DNA of 64,000 nt from Tatumella punctata. GTDB lineage: Bacteria; Pseudomonadota; Gammaproteobacteria; Enterobacterales; Enterobacteriaceae. Under the pieces are notes generated by a model. The model made no database searches and had not been told where the DNA came from. It saw nothing but the letters and a program-made list of their open reading frames with translations. Below are positions 1 to 7,531 of this stretch, one piece after another (the first letter of the stretch is position 1; each line of letters opens with the position of its first letter). The translations under genes and the position numbers were made by a program. Where the stretch lies: assembly GCF_039523735.1 (NCBI RefSeq), contig NZ_BAAAFW010000091.1, forward strand, positions 1-64,000, given 5' to 3'.

Positions 1-90
1 CATCCTGAACGGTGGTCAGGTAAAACGAGAAACTGGCAGCCGGAAGGTCCGGTAACGTTGAACCCGGAACGGGAAAAACAGGCGGCTTAA
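1..90 (+). mobile_element. 3' end of a probable IS transposase gene (fragment at window edge)
   Basis: Reading from base 1 in frame gives 29 codons and a TAA stop at 88-90. The peptide ends in a motif of the form NWQPEGPVTLNPER, which resembles my recollection of C-terminal tails of DDE transposases of the IS3 superfamily; the family assignment is not secure. The stop lies right beside the stop of the truncated integrase on the other strand, and integrase homology breaks at about 120-130, so an IS right end probably lies between 91 and about 128. The element continues left of the window. Confidence 0.4.
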
Positions 91-719
91 ATTAACCGGG
101 GGTGACAACTACCTTGACACTTACCGCCTGATGCCGGATTAGTATCGATCAGGCCGGTGTTGACTGCGTAAATCATTATTTCGTTAATGCGCTGGACCAA
201 GCGACGAACAGTCTCTAATGCGCCGCGTGCTTTGATTGGTTCCAATGCTTCAACTATCGTTCTGGCCTTAATCTCCTGAACAGGTATCGCGCCTATTGCT
301 GGGAATACGTCTTTATCTAGAGAACGCCAAATATCCTTCGCGTAGTCCTCTGTGACGCTTTTGCTCTTCATTTTGAACCAGTTGGAGGCCACAGTTGAGA
401 AAATGCTATCCAGCTCAATCTGACGTTGCTCTGATGCTTGCTCTTGTTGCTGTTGCGGATCCATCCCCTGCGCGAGCGTAGCCAAATATTGGTCGCGTAT
501 CTGACGAGCTGTTGCGAGTGTAAGGGCAGGGTATGAGCCGAGACTCAGGTTAGTTCGGCTATTACTTACTGGACGTTGGTATCGGAAGCGCCAGAGCTTT
601 TTACCAGATGTTTTCACGAGTAAGAACAGGCCGTCCCCATCATGCAGAGTGAAATCTTTTTCTCGGGGTTTAGCTTTAAGGATCTCGTTGTTAGTGAGGG
701 GGCGTGTGATGCGCGCCAT
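87..719 (-). pseudogene. Truncated P4-type tyrosine integrase
   Basis: Site-specific recombinase of an integrative element that would use the tmRNA gene as attachment site. The 210-residue product has the N-terminal DUF4102-type domain (about 1-90, with the HDGDGLFLLV and LWRFRY motifs) and the helical core-binding domain (about 105-198, ending NTGLIDTNPAS). The last 13 residues are unlike integrases, and the whole catalytic domain with its R-H-R-Y residues is missing; intact relatives are near 400 residues. The break coincides with a probable IS end. The start ATG at 719 lies 184 bp beyond the 3' end of ssrA, and both genes are on the minus strand. The remaining protein should be inactive as a recombinase. 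Confidence 0.88.
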
Positions 720-736
720 GTCTGGATTCCTTCCAT

Positions 737-792
737 AATTGGTACACGTTTAATGGACCACAGTATAGCGTGTACCTAAACGTGTACCAATT
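737..792. repeat. 16-bp perfect inverted repeat upstream of the integrase
   Basis: The left arm at 737-752 (AATTGGTACACGTTTA) is matched exactly by its reverse complement at 777-792. A third partial copy, CGTGTACC, lies at 769-776 between them. The repeats occupy the integrase promoter region between int and the tmRNA terminator. Likely roles are an operator for autoregulation of int or arm-type recombinase binding sites; this is inference from position and symmetry. Confidence 0.7.
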
Positions 793-834
793 TTCTCTGG
801 ATTTAGCCGGATCTATTCGGACAACGACAGACAC

Positions 835-872
835 AAAAAAGCCCGCAGAGCTTGTGCCGTGCGGGCTTTCTG
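835..872 (-). terminator. Rho-independent terminator of ssrA
   Basis: The stem GCCCGCA (841-847) pairs with TGCGGGC (860-866). On the minus strand it is followed by a run of six T (835-840 read in reverse). It lies about 40 bp past the tmRNA CCA end. Confidence 0.85.
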
Positions 873-902
873 TACTTCACCGGACGTATCCGGATCATTA
901 TT

Positions 903-1266
903 TGGTGGAGCTGGCGGGAGTTGAACCCGCGTCCGAAATTACTACACCGTCGGCACTACATGCTTAGTCCAGTCTTTACATTCGCCTGCCAGCTGCGGAT
1001 GGACACGCTACTGACAAACTAGCCTGATTAAGTTTAATGCTTCAACCCCAGGCAGGGTATCCACACGATCTCTTTTGGGTTTGACCTCTCTTGATCCCCG
1101 TCCTAAGAGCGGAGGCTAGGGAGAGAGGGCTCTCAGCAGGTTATTAAGCTGCTAAAGCGTAGTTTTCGTCGTTTGCGACTATTTTTTTGCGGCTTTTTAC
1201 GAGGCCAACCGCCCCTCGGCATGCTCCTAGGGCTTCGCAAATCCCGTCGAATCCAGAATCAGCCCC
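903..1266 (-). ncRNA. ssrA: tmRNA (transfer-messenger RNA)
   Basis: tmRNA enters stalled ribosomes as an alanyl-tRNA mimic and then serves as message for a degradation tag. The minus strand begins GGGGCTGATTCTGGATTCGA at 1266 and ends with the tRNA-like arm GGTTCAACTCCCGCCAGC and an encoded CCA at 905-903. The 364 nt length is one more than my recollection of E. coli tmRNA. The tag frame at 1176-1144 encodes ANDENYALAA and stop. A candidate -10 (TATAGT, plus-strand 1281-1286) is compatible with a short 5' leader. smpB, encoding the obligate protein partner, is immediately upstream on the same strand. The 3' half is the presumed attachment site for the neighbouring integrase element. Confidence 0.97.
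1144..1176 (-). CDS. tmRNA proteolysis tag reading frame
   Basis: The internal frame of tmRNA has ten codons, ANDENYALAA, and a TAA stop. The alanine-alanine C-terminus directs tagged proteins to ClpXP and ClpAP in Enterobacterales. The tag is identical to that of E. coli. Confidence 0.95.
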   Translation of the reverse strand, partial: ANDENYALAA

Positions 1267-1315
1267 AAGTACTGTCGGTTACTATATCAGGAAAAGCATA
1301 AGCTACACCAGTAGT

Positions 1316-1798
1316 TTAGCGATTTCCTTTTTTCATAATACGTGCTTTGTCTATTTTCCACTCACGTTCTCTGATGTCATCACGCTTGTCATGTTCTTTC
1401 TTACCTTTAGCAACACCAATTTTCAGTTTGCACCAGGCATTTTTCCAGTACAGGGAAAGAGCAACAATAGTGTAACCTTCGCGGTTTACACGACCGAAAA
1501 TGGAATCCAGTTCGCGTTGCTTTAGCAGCAGCTTACGGTTACGGGTAGGATCACAGACCACATGGGTGGATGCACCGAGTAATGGCTGGAAGGTGGCACC
1601 AAACAGAAAGGCTTCACCGTCACGCAGCAAAATATAGCTTTCACTGATGTTGGCTTTGCCTGCACGCAGTGATTTGACTTCCCATCCTTGTAATGAGAGT
1701 CCGGCCTCGAATTCCTCTTCGATAAAGTATTCGTGGCGGGCACGTTTGTTCAGGGCAATGGTTGCAGAACCGGGTTTGTGAGCTTTTTTCTTAGTCAT
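1316..1798 (-). CDS. smpB: SsrA-binding protein SmpB
   Basis: SmpB is the small basic protein that binds the tRNA-like domain of tmRNA and places it in the ribosomal A site during trans-translation. The 160-residue product has the same length as the E. coli protein. It carries the oligonucleotide-binding barrel (about 20-125, with NKRARHEYFIEEEFEAGL and GWEVKSLRAGKANI) and a lysine/arginine-rich C-terminal tail that occupies the mRNA channel. I chose the ATG at 1798 (MTKKKAHKPGS) over an upstream in-frame start at 1894, because the extra 32 residues have no family counterpart. It lies 49 bp upstream of ssrA and is divergent from ratA. Confidence 0.96.
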   Translation of the reverse strand: MTKKKAHKPGSATIALNKRARHEYFIEEEFEAGLSLQGWEVKSLRAGKANISESYILLRDGEAFLFGATFQPLLGASTHVVCDPTRNRKLLLKQRELDSIFGRVNREGYTIVALSLYWKNAWCKLKIGVAKGKKEHDKRDDIREREWKIDKARIMKKGNR

Positions 1799-1953
1799 AA
1801 TATCGCTTATTTTACACCACTTATGCGCAGAAACCATCCCCCGTGACGGGGGTAATAAGAAGCACATTCTAGCACGCCGGTAGCATGAAGACATTTTTGT
1901 TTAACTTCTGAAACTGGTATGATCGGTATGTTTTTTACTAAGCAGGAAGTGTT

Positions 1954-2388
1954 ATGGCTCAGATTAGTCGTTCAGCGCTGGTTCCGTACAGCGCTGAAAA
2001 GATGTACCGGCTTGTTAATGATGTTGATGCGTATCCGCAGTTTTTGCCGGGTTGCACTGGTAGCCGGATCCTCGACAGCTCAGCAGATCAAATGACTGCT
2101 TCGGTGGATGTTTCTAAAGCCGGGATCAGTAAAACATTTACCACCCGCAACACACTGACCGATAATCAGCGTATTCATATGCAGCTGGTCGATGGCCCGT
2201 TTCGTAAACTGACCGGTGGCTGGTTGTTTGTGCCCCTGGGTGATGATGCCTGTAAAGTTGAGTTAAGCCTCGACTTTGAATTTACCAATATGCTGGTAGA
2301 AATGGCGTTTGGCCGGGTGTTTAAAGAGCTGGCAAACAGTATGGTGCAGGCCTTTAGTTTGCGGGCGAAAGAGGTATACCGTGGCTGA
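1954..2388 (+). CDS. ratA: RatA, START-like/polyketide cyclase family protein
   Basis: The 144-residue single-domain protein belongs to the START/Bet v1-like (coenzyme Q-binding COQ10) family. E. coli RatA has been described as a toxin that blocks association of 70S ribosomal subunits; relatives act in ubiquinone trafficking, so the primary role is debated. The N-terminus ISRSALVPYSAEKMYRLVND and the motif YPQFLPGCTGSRIL are characteristic. AGGAAGT provides the ribosome binding site just before ATG 1954. Its last 8 bp overlap the GTG start of ratB, so the pair is probably translationally coupled. Confidence 0.93.
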   Translation: MAQISRSALVPYSAEKMYRLVNDVDAYPQFLPGCTGSRILDSSADQMTASVDVSKAGISKTFTTRNTLTDNQRIHMQLVDGPFRKLTGGWLFVPLGDDACKVELSLDFEFTNMLVEMAFGRVFKELANSMVQAFSLRAKEVYRG

Positions 2389-2677
2389 TATTCAGGTTGA
2401 AGTCGTTTATGCGTTACCGGAAAAACAGTATCTGCGTACCGTTACTGTGCCAGAGGGCAGTACGGTAGAGCAGGCGATAGAAACTTCCGGACTGGCCACA
2501 TTACGTAAAGACATTAATCTGGCAGAAAATAAAGTCGGTATCTTTAGTCGCACGGTAAAATTACAGGACGTTGTATCGCCCGGAGATCGGGTTGAAATTT
2601 ACCGTCCGCTACTGGCCGATCCTAAAGAGCTGCGCCGCCAGCGGGCTGAACGCTCAGCCAATGCAAATAAGAAATAA
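2381..2677 (+). CDS. ratB: RatB, RnfH/UPF0125 family ubiquitin-fold protein
   Basis: Small beta-grasp protein of the RnfH family; its molecular function is not established. The 98-residue product contains VEVVYALPEKQYL, KNKVGIFSR-like (ENKVGIFSRTVKL) and GDRVEIYRPLLADPKELRRQRAE, almost identical to the E. coli protein. I chose the GTG at 2381 (VADIQVEVV), inside the ratA stop region, because a longer frame from 2309 adds 24 residues encoded by ratA in another frame. The pair ratA-ratB forms an operon ending at the hairpin beginning near 2707. Confidence 0.92.
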   Translation: MADIQVEVVYALPEKQYLRTVTVPEGSTVEQAIETSGLATLRKDINLAENKVGIFSRTVKLQDVVSPGDRVEIYRPLLADPKELRRQRAERSANANKK

Positions 2678-2706
2678 TATCGGCGGGTTACTATGCTGTT
2701 CAGGGA

Positions 2707-2737
2707 CAAAAAAGCGCAGTCGGTACTGCGCTTTTTT
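2707..2737. terminator. Bidirectional terminator between ratB and bamE
   Basis: The stem AAGCGCAGT/ACTGCGCTT has a CGGT loop. An A-run lies on its left and a T-run on its right, so it can stop ratAB transcripts and also bamE transcripts from the opposite strand. Confidence 0.85.
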
Positions 2738-2739
2738 TA

Positions 2740-2770
2740 TTAATCCGAAAGGGTTTCGGATTAATTTTTT
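2740..2770. terminator. Second hairpin overlapping the bamE stop codon
   Basis: The 11-bp perfect stem TTAATCCGAAA (2740-2750) pairs with 2754-2764 around a GGG loop, and T-rich sequence follows on the plus strand. It overlaps the bamE stop at 2761-2763. It looks like a backup terminator for ratAB placed directly behind the first one. Confidence 0.6.
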
Positions 2771-3102
2771 GTCAGTGCCGGTTTGTTGACGATATTCGTC
2801 AGTGTCCCGTTACTGTCAAACGTCAGGGTCAGGGTTTGCTGGGTGACTGGCTCATGGCCTGGCTCGCGACGGAACACATAGAACCAGACGTTGCTGCCAA
2901 AAGGATCACGCATCATCGGAGTACCGAGAGTATAGGCAACCTGTTGCTGTGTCATGCCCGTATGAAGCTTACTGACATCACTCGCAACCAGGTAGTTACC
3001 CTGGTTAATATCCGGACGATAAACAACCCGTTCAAGAGTTGAGCAACCTGCAGTTGTTATCAACATTACTACTGCAGCAGCAGCCAGTATTTTACTGCGC
3101 AT
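2761..3102 (-). CDS. bamE: Outer membrane assembly lipoprotein BamE
   Basis: Small lipoprotein of the BAM complex that helps BamA insert beta-barrel proteins into the outer membrane. The 113-residue product has a lipoprotein signal peptide with the acylated cysteine at residue 20 (TTAGC). The mature part carries the SmpA/OmlA fold with VYRPDINQGNYL and the GMTQQQVAYTLGTPMMRDPF motif near 49-68. Length and sequence agree with E. coli BamE. It is convergent with ratAB and follows recN on the same strand after 180 bp; that gap shows no other feature. Confidence 0.95.
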   Translation of the reverse strand: MRSKILAAAAVVMLITTAGCSTLERVVYRPDINQGNYLVASDVSKLHTGMTQQQVAYTLGTPMMRDPFGSNVWFYVFRREPGHEPVTQQTLTLTFDSNGTLTNIVNKPALTKN

Positions 3103-3282
3103 GTATACATTCCTTTTTCGGACACTTGTGCCTGTGCAAGGCGGTTTTTGCCATCAACGATGAATTCTGCCTGTAACAGGTTTCGTCCGGCGAGATAAGA
3201 TATCGATAATAATAGACCTTTCGCCAGATGGAAACCTTTGCAGAGTATGCATATGACTTCCGATAAAGAAAAAAGTGCCAAA

Positions 3283-4944
3283 TCAGGCGGCTAAAAGTTC
3301 TTTAGCATTCGCTAAGGTATTACGTGTGACTTCACTTCCCCCCAGCAAACGGGCTAATTCATGCAGCCTTGCGGGTTTATCCAGTAACCGCATCTGGGTT
3401 TCGGTCATTGTTCCGTCGGTTATTTTACTGATAAAGAAATGAGAATGACCACAACCTGCGACCTGCGGCAGGTGTGTTACACACATCACCTGGGTTGATT
3501 CCCCTAACTGACGTAACATTTTTCCGACAATGGCGGCTGTCGGGCCGCTGATCCCTACATCAACTTCATCGAATATCATGGCCGGAGTTTCCATTTTTTT
3601 CGCGGTAATTACCTGAATAGCCAGGGAAATACGAGACATTTCTCCGCCGGAAGCGACCTTTGCTAAGGGCTGTAATGGCTGACCGGGGTTGGTACTGACA
3701 CGGAACTCAACATAATCGGCCCCTTCGGGGGTCAGGCGGTCTTCACGGAAGCTGACATCAATAACAAATTTACCGTGCTGCATCGATAACTGGTGAACAG
3801 ACTCGGTTATTTTTGCCGACAGTTCCGCTGCAAAGTGGCACCGTTGCTGATGCATTTGTCGTGCAGTGTCCAGAGCTGCCTGATGATACTGGCTGACTTG
3901 CTGGCTGAGCAGTTCCAGGTCTTCATCATGAGATTCCAGCTGCTGATATTCTGTCAGTAACTGTTGATGTAAATCCGGCAGGTTTTCCGGAGACACATGG
4001 TGCTTCCGTGCCAGCGAAATCTGCCGCGATATACGTTGCTCCAGCTCCTGAAGCCGGTTAGGGTCAAGGTCGATCCGCTCGCAATAATGACGTAATTCAT
4101 CACCGGCCTCACTGATCAGAATGGCGGCGTCTTCCAACATATTCAATACCGGAAGCAGACTGTCATCCATCGAAATTAGCTCGCTTACCATCTGACGGGA
4201 ACTGTGCATCAGCGATTGCAGGGTAACATCATCGCTGTCTGATACTATCTGCGAAGCCTGCTGGCTGACGGTCAGACGCTGACCACTGTTTGCCAGACGC
4301 TTGTATTCATTGTCTGCGCCTTCATATTCTCCGGCGGCCGGCGCAAAGCTGTTCAGTTCTTTTAGCTGGTACTGTAACAGTTCACGGCGTGATTCACGCT
4401 CCTGGGTTTGCTGCTGAAGTGCAGCAAGTGCACGGCAGGCCGAGTGCCATTGCTGATAATTGTGGCGCATTTGCACGGCTAACGGTGTCGGATCAGTATA
4501 AGCATCCAGTAAATGGCGCTGGTGTTCCGGCTTAAGTAACAGCTGATGGGCGTGCTGCCCGTGGATCTGAATCAGTCGCTGTCCGAGCTCTCTCAGCTGT
4601 GAAAGTGGCACCGCAGTGCCGTTAATAAACCCCCGAGACCGGCCATCGGCGTTGATGACCCGGCGCAACAGACATTCGTCATTGTCGTCGAGATGATTCT
4701 CCGTCAGCCACTGGCGTGCTGAGGATGATGACTGCAGGCGAAAACGGGCGCAGATATCGGCCCGCGCAGCACCCGGACGGACCATGTCGGCTTCTGCTCT
4801 GGTGCCCAGACACAGGCTGAGCGCATCAATCGCAATTGATTTACCGGCACCGGTTTCGCCGGTGATGGCGGTCATTCCCTGTTGGAAGTCGATATCCAGT
4901 TCACGAACAATTGCAAAATTACTGATGGTCAGTTGTGCCAGCAT
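3283..4944 (-). CDS. recN: DNA repair protein RecN
   Basis: SMC-like ATPase of double-strand break repair, acting in the cytoplasm with RecA. At 553 residues it equals the E. coli length. The Walker A motif GETGAGKS is near residues 28-35, long coiled-coil arms fill the middle, and the ABC signature ASGGEMSRISLA and Walker B AMIFDEVDVGISG lie near the C-terminus. I chose ATG 4944 (MLAQLTISNFAIVRELD) rather than an in-frame GTG three codons earlier, because the first matches the conserved N-terminus. Three LexA-type boxes precede it, so it should be strongly SOS-induced. Confidence 0.96.
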   Translation of the reverse strand: MLAQLTISNFAIVRELDIDFQQGMTAITGETGAGKSIAIDALSLCLGTRAEADMVRPGAARADICARFRLQSSSSARQWLTENHLDDNDECLLRRVINADGRSRGFINGTAVPLSQLRELGQRLIQIHGQHAHQLLLKPEHQRHLLDAYTDPTPLAVQMRHNYQQWHSACRALAALQQQTQERESRRELLQYQLKELNSFAPAAGEYEGADNEYKRLANSGQRLTVSQQASQIVSDSDDVTLQSLMHSSRQMVSELISMDDSLLPVLNMLEDAAILISEAGDELRHYCERIDLDPNRLQELEQRISRQISLARKHHVSPENLPDLHQQLLTEYQQLESHDEDLELLSQQVSQYHQAALDTARQMHQQRCHFAAELSAKITESVHQLSMQHGKFVIDVSFREDRLTPEGADYVEFRVSTNPGQPLQPLAKVASGGEMSRISLAIQVITAKKMETPAMIFDEVDVGISGPTAAIVGKMLRQLGESTQVMCVTHLPQVAGCGHSHFFISKITDGTMTETQMRLLDKPARLHELARLLGGSEVTRNTLANAKELLAA

Positions 4945-4953
4945 AGTATTCAC

Positions 4954-4969
4954 CTGTATGTAAAAACAT
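4954..4969 (-). promoter_or_regulatory. LexA-like box 3 upstream of recN
   Basis: On the minus strand this reads ATGTTTTTACATACAG, a LexA half-site pattern with one departure from CTGT-N8-ACAG. It is the box closest to the recN start. Confidence 0.6.
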
Positions 4970-4971
4970 GA

Positions 4972-4987
4972 CTGTTTTTTTGTACAG
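4972..4987 (-). promoter_or_regulatory. LexA box 2 upstream of recN (perfect CTGT-N8-ACAG)
   Basis: The minus strand reads CTGTACAAAAAAACAG, matching the LexA consensus core exactly. It is centred about 36 bp upstream of the recN start. Confidence 0.88.
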
Positions 4988-4993
4988 TATAAT

Positions 4994-5009
4994 CAGCTTT
5001 TTTATACAG
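4994..5009 (-). promoter_or_regulatory. LexA-like box 1 upstream of recN
   Basis: The minus strand reads CTGTATAAAAAAGCTG, with an intact left half and a degenerate right half. The three-box arrangement matches that upstream of E. coli recN as I recall it. Confidence 0.6.
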
Positions 5010-5030
5010 TAAAGAGACGCTGCGCAATTT

Positions 5031-5909
5031 TTAAAATAATTTTTTTGACCACCCGAGTTTTGTGCTCAGTGTATTGAAATAGTTATAGTTTTTTGGGTGG
5101 ATTAAATCAAGGTGTTGCGGACTGCGCTTGATCAGTACTTCTTCCCCCTCCTGGATGGGCAGGGCTATCTGGCTGTCACAACTGATTTCCAGGTCACTGC
5201 GCATGGCTGAAAACCGCAGATGAATAATGCTGCTGCTGTTAATTACCAGTGGCCGGGCCGACAGGGTATGAGGGAACATTGGTACCACGCTGATGGCCTC
5301 CAGTCCCGGTGTAAGGATGGGACCACCGGCCGACAGAGAGTAAGCCGTTGAGCCGGTGGGGGTGGCGATAATCAGTCCGTCCGAACGCTGTGAGAAGGCA
5401 AAGTTATTATCGATATAAACTTCGAATTCAATCATATGGGCGACTTTACCCGGGTGAAGCACAATCTCATTAATGGCAGTTGCTATGCGCGGATCTCCTC
5501 CGGGGGCGGAGACTCTGGCTTCCAGCAGAAAACGCTGTTCGGTAAAGAAATTCCCCTGCAGTACGTCGGCTAATTGCTGGCGAGCGTTTTCCGGGTCAAG
5601 ATCAGTAAGAAACCCAAGGTTACCGCGGTTGACGCCGATAACTTTAATGTCATAACGGGACAGCACCCGTGCAGCTCCCAGCATATTGCCATCCCCGCCA
5701 ATAACCACTGCCAGGTCGGCCAGCTGGCCAATCTCTGCCAGGGTTCCGGTGTTGACCTGCTGCAGTTTCAGTTCTGCCGCAATTTGTTGTTCCACGATAA
5801 CCCGGTAGCCTTCTCCGGTCAGCCAGTGGCACAGCATTTCATGGGTGGCGAGAGCATTCGGATGTCGCGGATGGCCGACAATTCCAATGCATTTAAAAAA
5901 AGTGTTCAT
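5031..5909 (-). CDS. nadK: NAD kinase
   Basis: Phosphorylates NAD to NADP with ATP and supplies the cell's NADP pool. The 292-residue product has the same length as E. coli NadK. The diagnostic GGDGN motif is at 71-75, followed by VIGVNRGNLGFLTD and, in the C-terminal domain, DGLIIATPTGSTAYSLSAGGP. I chose ATG 5909 (MNTFFKCIGIVGHPRHP) over a start nine codons upstream because it matches the family N-terminus. The gene lies just upstream of recN on the same strand and is divergent from grpE, with the grpE heat-shock promoter in the gap. Confidence 0.96.
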   Translation of the reverse strand: MNTFFKCIGIVGHPRHPNALATHEMLCHWLTGEGYRVIVEQQIAAELKLQQVNTGTLAEIGQLADLAVVIGGDGNMLGAARVLSRYDIKVIGVNRGNLGFLTDLDPENARQQLADVLQGNFFTEQRFLLEARVSAPGGDPRIATAINEIVLHPGKVAHMIEFEVYIDNNFAFSQRSDGLIIATPTGSTAYSLSAGGPILTPGLEAISVVPMFPHTLSARPLVINSSSIIHLRFSAMRSDLEISCDSQIALPIQEGEEVLIKRSPQHLDLIHPKNYNYFNTLSTKLGWSKKLF

Positions 5910-5956
5910 TTGCGGTAATTCCTCTAACCAAAACATCAGTCAATATGACAGAGTCC

Positions 5957-5985
5957 CTTGAATCCGTAATTTTGATCCCCATAAT
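5957..5985 (+). promoter_or_regulatory. Sigma32 (heat-shock) promoter of grpE
   Basis: The -35 element CTTGAA (5957-5962) and the -10 element CCCCATAAT (5977-5985) are separated by 14 bp. This is a near-consensus RpoH promoter, about 43 bp ahead of the grpE start. Confidence 0.85.
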
Positions 5986-6027
5986 AAGCTCACCGGCGAT
6001 ACGAATATTGAAAACGCGGAGATTTTC

Positions 6028-6603
6028 ATGAGCAGCAAAGAACAGAATACCCCTAACGAGCACTTTTCAGAAGAGCAGTCGGCAGAACAACAGGCCACCG
6101 CAGAGAATGCAGGCACAGCCGATCCCCGTGATGAGCGTATTGCTCAGCTGGAAGCGGAGCTGGCAACGTTAAGTACCGGAGTACGCGATGCCCAGTTACG
6201 TGCGCAGGCTGAAGTGGAAAATATTCGCCGTCGTACCGAACTGGATGTCGAAAAAGCCCATAAATTTGCGCTGGAAAAATTTTCTAACGAACTGTTGCCA
6301 GTGATCGACAGCCTGGAGCGCGCATTACAGGTCGCTGATAAAAGTAACCCTGAATTAGCGTCAATGATTGAAGGTATCGAGCTGACCCTGAAATCGTTGT
6401 TAGATGCGGTTCGTAAATTCGGTGTGGAAGTGGTGGGGGAAACTCACGTACCTTTCAACCCGGATGTACATCAGGCTATGTCGATGGTCGAGTCTGAAGA
6501 TGTGGCCCCGAATCATGTACTGATGGTGATGCAAAACGGTTATACCCTGAATGGCCGCCTGTTGCGTCCTGCGATGGTGGCTGTGTCTAAAGCGAAAGCA
6601 TAA
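6028..6603 (+). CDS. grpE: Nucleotide exchange factor GrpE
   Basis: Co-chaperone that releases ADP from DnaK and so resets the DnaK-DnaJ folding cycle. The 191-residue product has an acidic, disordered N-terminus (about 1-38), a long dimerising helix (about 40-85, RIAQLEAELATL to NIRRRTELDVEKAHKFA), and a C-terminal beta domain that contacts DnaK (VEVVGETHVPFNPDVHQAMSMVES). It is slightly shorter than the 197-residue E. coli protein, the difference lying in the variable N-terminus. A sigma32 promoter lies directly upstream. Confidence 0.96.
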   Translation: MSSKEQNTPNEHFSEEQSAEQQATAENAGTADPRDERIAQLEAELATLSTGVRDAQLRAQAEVENIRRRTELDVEKAHKFALEKFSNELLPVIDSLERALQVADKSNPELASMIEGIELTLKSLLDAVRKFGVEVVGETHVPFNPDVHQAMSMVESEDVAPNHVLMVMQNGYTLNGRLLRPAMVAVSKAKA

Positions 6604-6678
6604 TCATCCTCTGTTACCGATGAATATACTTTTGCTGGCAGGTTATCGGGGCCGGAAAATGGCCCGCTAAGCTGGCGT

Positions 6679-6712
6679 TGTCCTGCCCGGGGTCAGGGGC
6701 AGGACATTTATT
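6679..6712. terminator. Terminator-like hairpin between grpE and ung
   Basis: The ten-bp perfect stem TGTCCTGCCC (6679-6688) pairs with GGGCAGGACA (6697-6706), followed by TTTATT. It probably ends grpE transcripts and can also face the convergent ung. Confidence 0.7.
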
Positions 6713-7389
6713 CAGGGTAACTCCGGCATCCAGTTAATGCCTGTACGTCCTGACTGTTCCAGTAAGCTATTCGCCTGAGAAAACGGTTTACTGCCAAAAA
6801 AACCGCGGTGGGCTGATAACGGTGACGGGTGTGGTGCCTGCAATACATGGTGGCGCTGGCGATCAATAATACGGCCTTTTTTCTGCGCATGGGCGCCCCA
6901 CAGTAAAAATATAACCCCCTCACGATGCTGATTTATCAGTGAAATAACCTGATCTGTAAACTGTTCCCAGCCCAGTCGGGCATGAGAATGGGCTTTTCCT
7001 GCTTCGACAGTTAAAACCGTGTTCAGCAGCAGTACCCCCTGAGTTGCCCAGCTTGCCAGGTAACCATGGTTTGGCCGCGTAAAGCCTTCAATATCCTGTT
7101 CCAGTTCTTTGTACATATTCAGTAATGAAGGTGGTGTTGCTACCCCCGGCAGTACAGAAAATGCGAGGCCATGTGCCTGACCCGCACCGTGATAAGGATC
7201 CTGACCGAGAATAACCACTTTCACCTGATGCAGTTCGGTTAACCGGAAGGCATTAAATACATCCTTTTGCGGCGGATAGACGGTGACACCCTGGCGGCGT
7301 CTTTCTTCCACGCTATTCAGAGTCTGAATAAAGTAATCCTGTTGCTTTTCGGCTGCCAGTACATCATGCCACGTCAGTGTCGTTGTCAT
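6712..7389 (-). CDS. ung: Uracil-DNA glycosylase
   Basis: Removes uracil from DNA at the first step of base-excision repair. The 225-residue family-1 enzyme has the water-activating motif GQDPYH at 62-67 (catalytic Asp64), the uracil-binding region LLLNTVLTV near 120-128, and the DNA-intercalation motif HPSPLS with His187. The ATG at 7389 is preceded by CAGGAGT as ribosome binding site. The gene is divergent from grcA, as in E. coli, but convergent with grpE, which is not its E. coli neighbour. Confidence 0.97.
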   Translation of the reverse strand: MTTTLTWHDVLAAEKQQDYFIQTLNSVEERRRQGVTVYPPQKDVFNAFRLTELHQVKVVILGQDPYHGAGQAHGLAFSVLPGVATPPSLLNMYKELEQDIEGFTRPNHGYLASWATQGVLLLNTVLTVEAGKAHSHARLGWEQFTDQVISLINQHREGVIFLLWGAHAQKKGRIIDRQRHHVLQAPHPSPLSAHRGFFGSKPFSQANSLLEQSGRTGINWMPELP

Positions 7390-7531
7390 TTTTTTACTCC
7401 TGAGTATTCCCGGCCAGCTTAACCATTTTCTCTTTCAGGTAAAGCCTTAAAATTAATTTGAAAAATTGCGAGTATAATTTACATAAGAAACCGTTTTATA
7501 TCATAAAGTTATATTTGATCTCTGGTTTTTT

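Noticed and set aside
1187..1525. Plus-strand open frame across ssrA and smpB
   Set aside because: It is antisense to two certain genes and has no recognisable domain.
1799..1894. A 32-residue N-terminal extension of SmpB
   Set aside because: The sequence MSSCYRRARM... has no family counterpart, and E. coli SmpB starts at the internal MTKKKAHKPGS-like site.
2309..2380. Longer RatB start inside ratA
   Set aside because: The extra 24 residues are the ratA coding region in another frame; the GTG at 2381 matches the family start.
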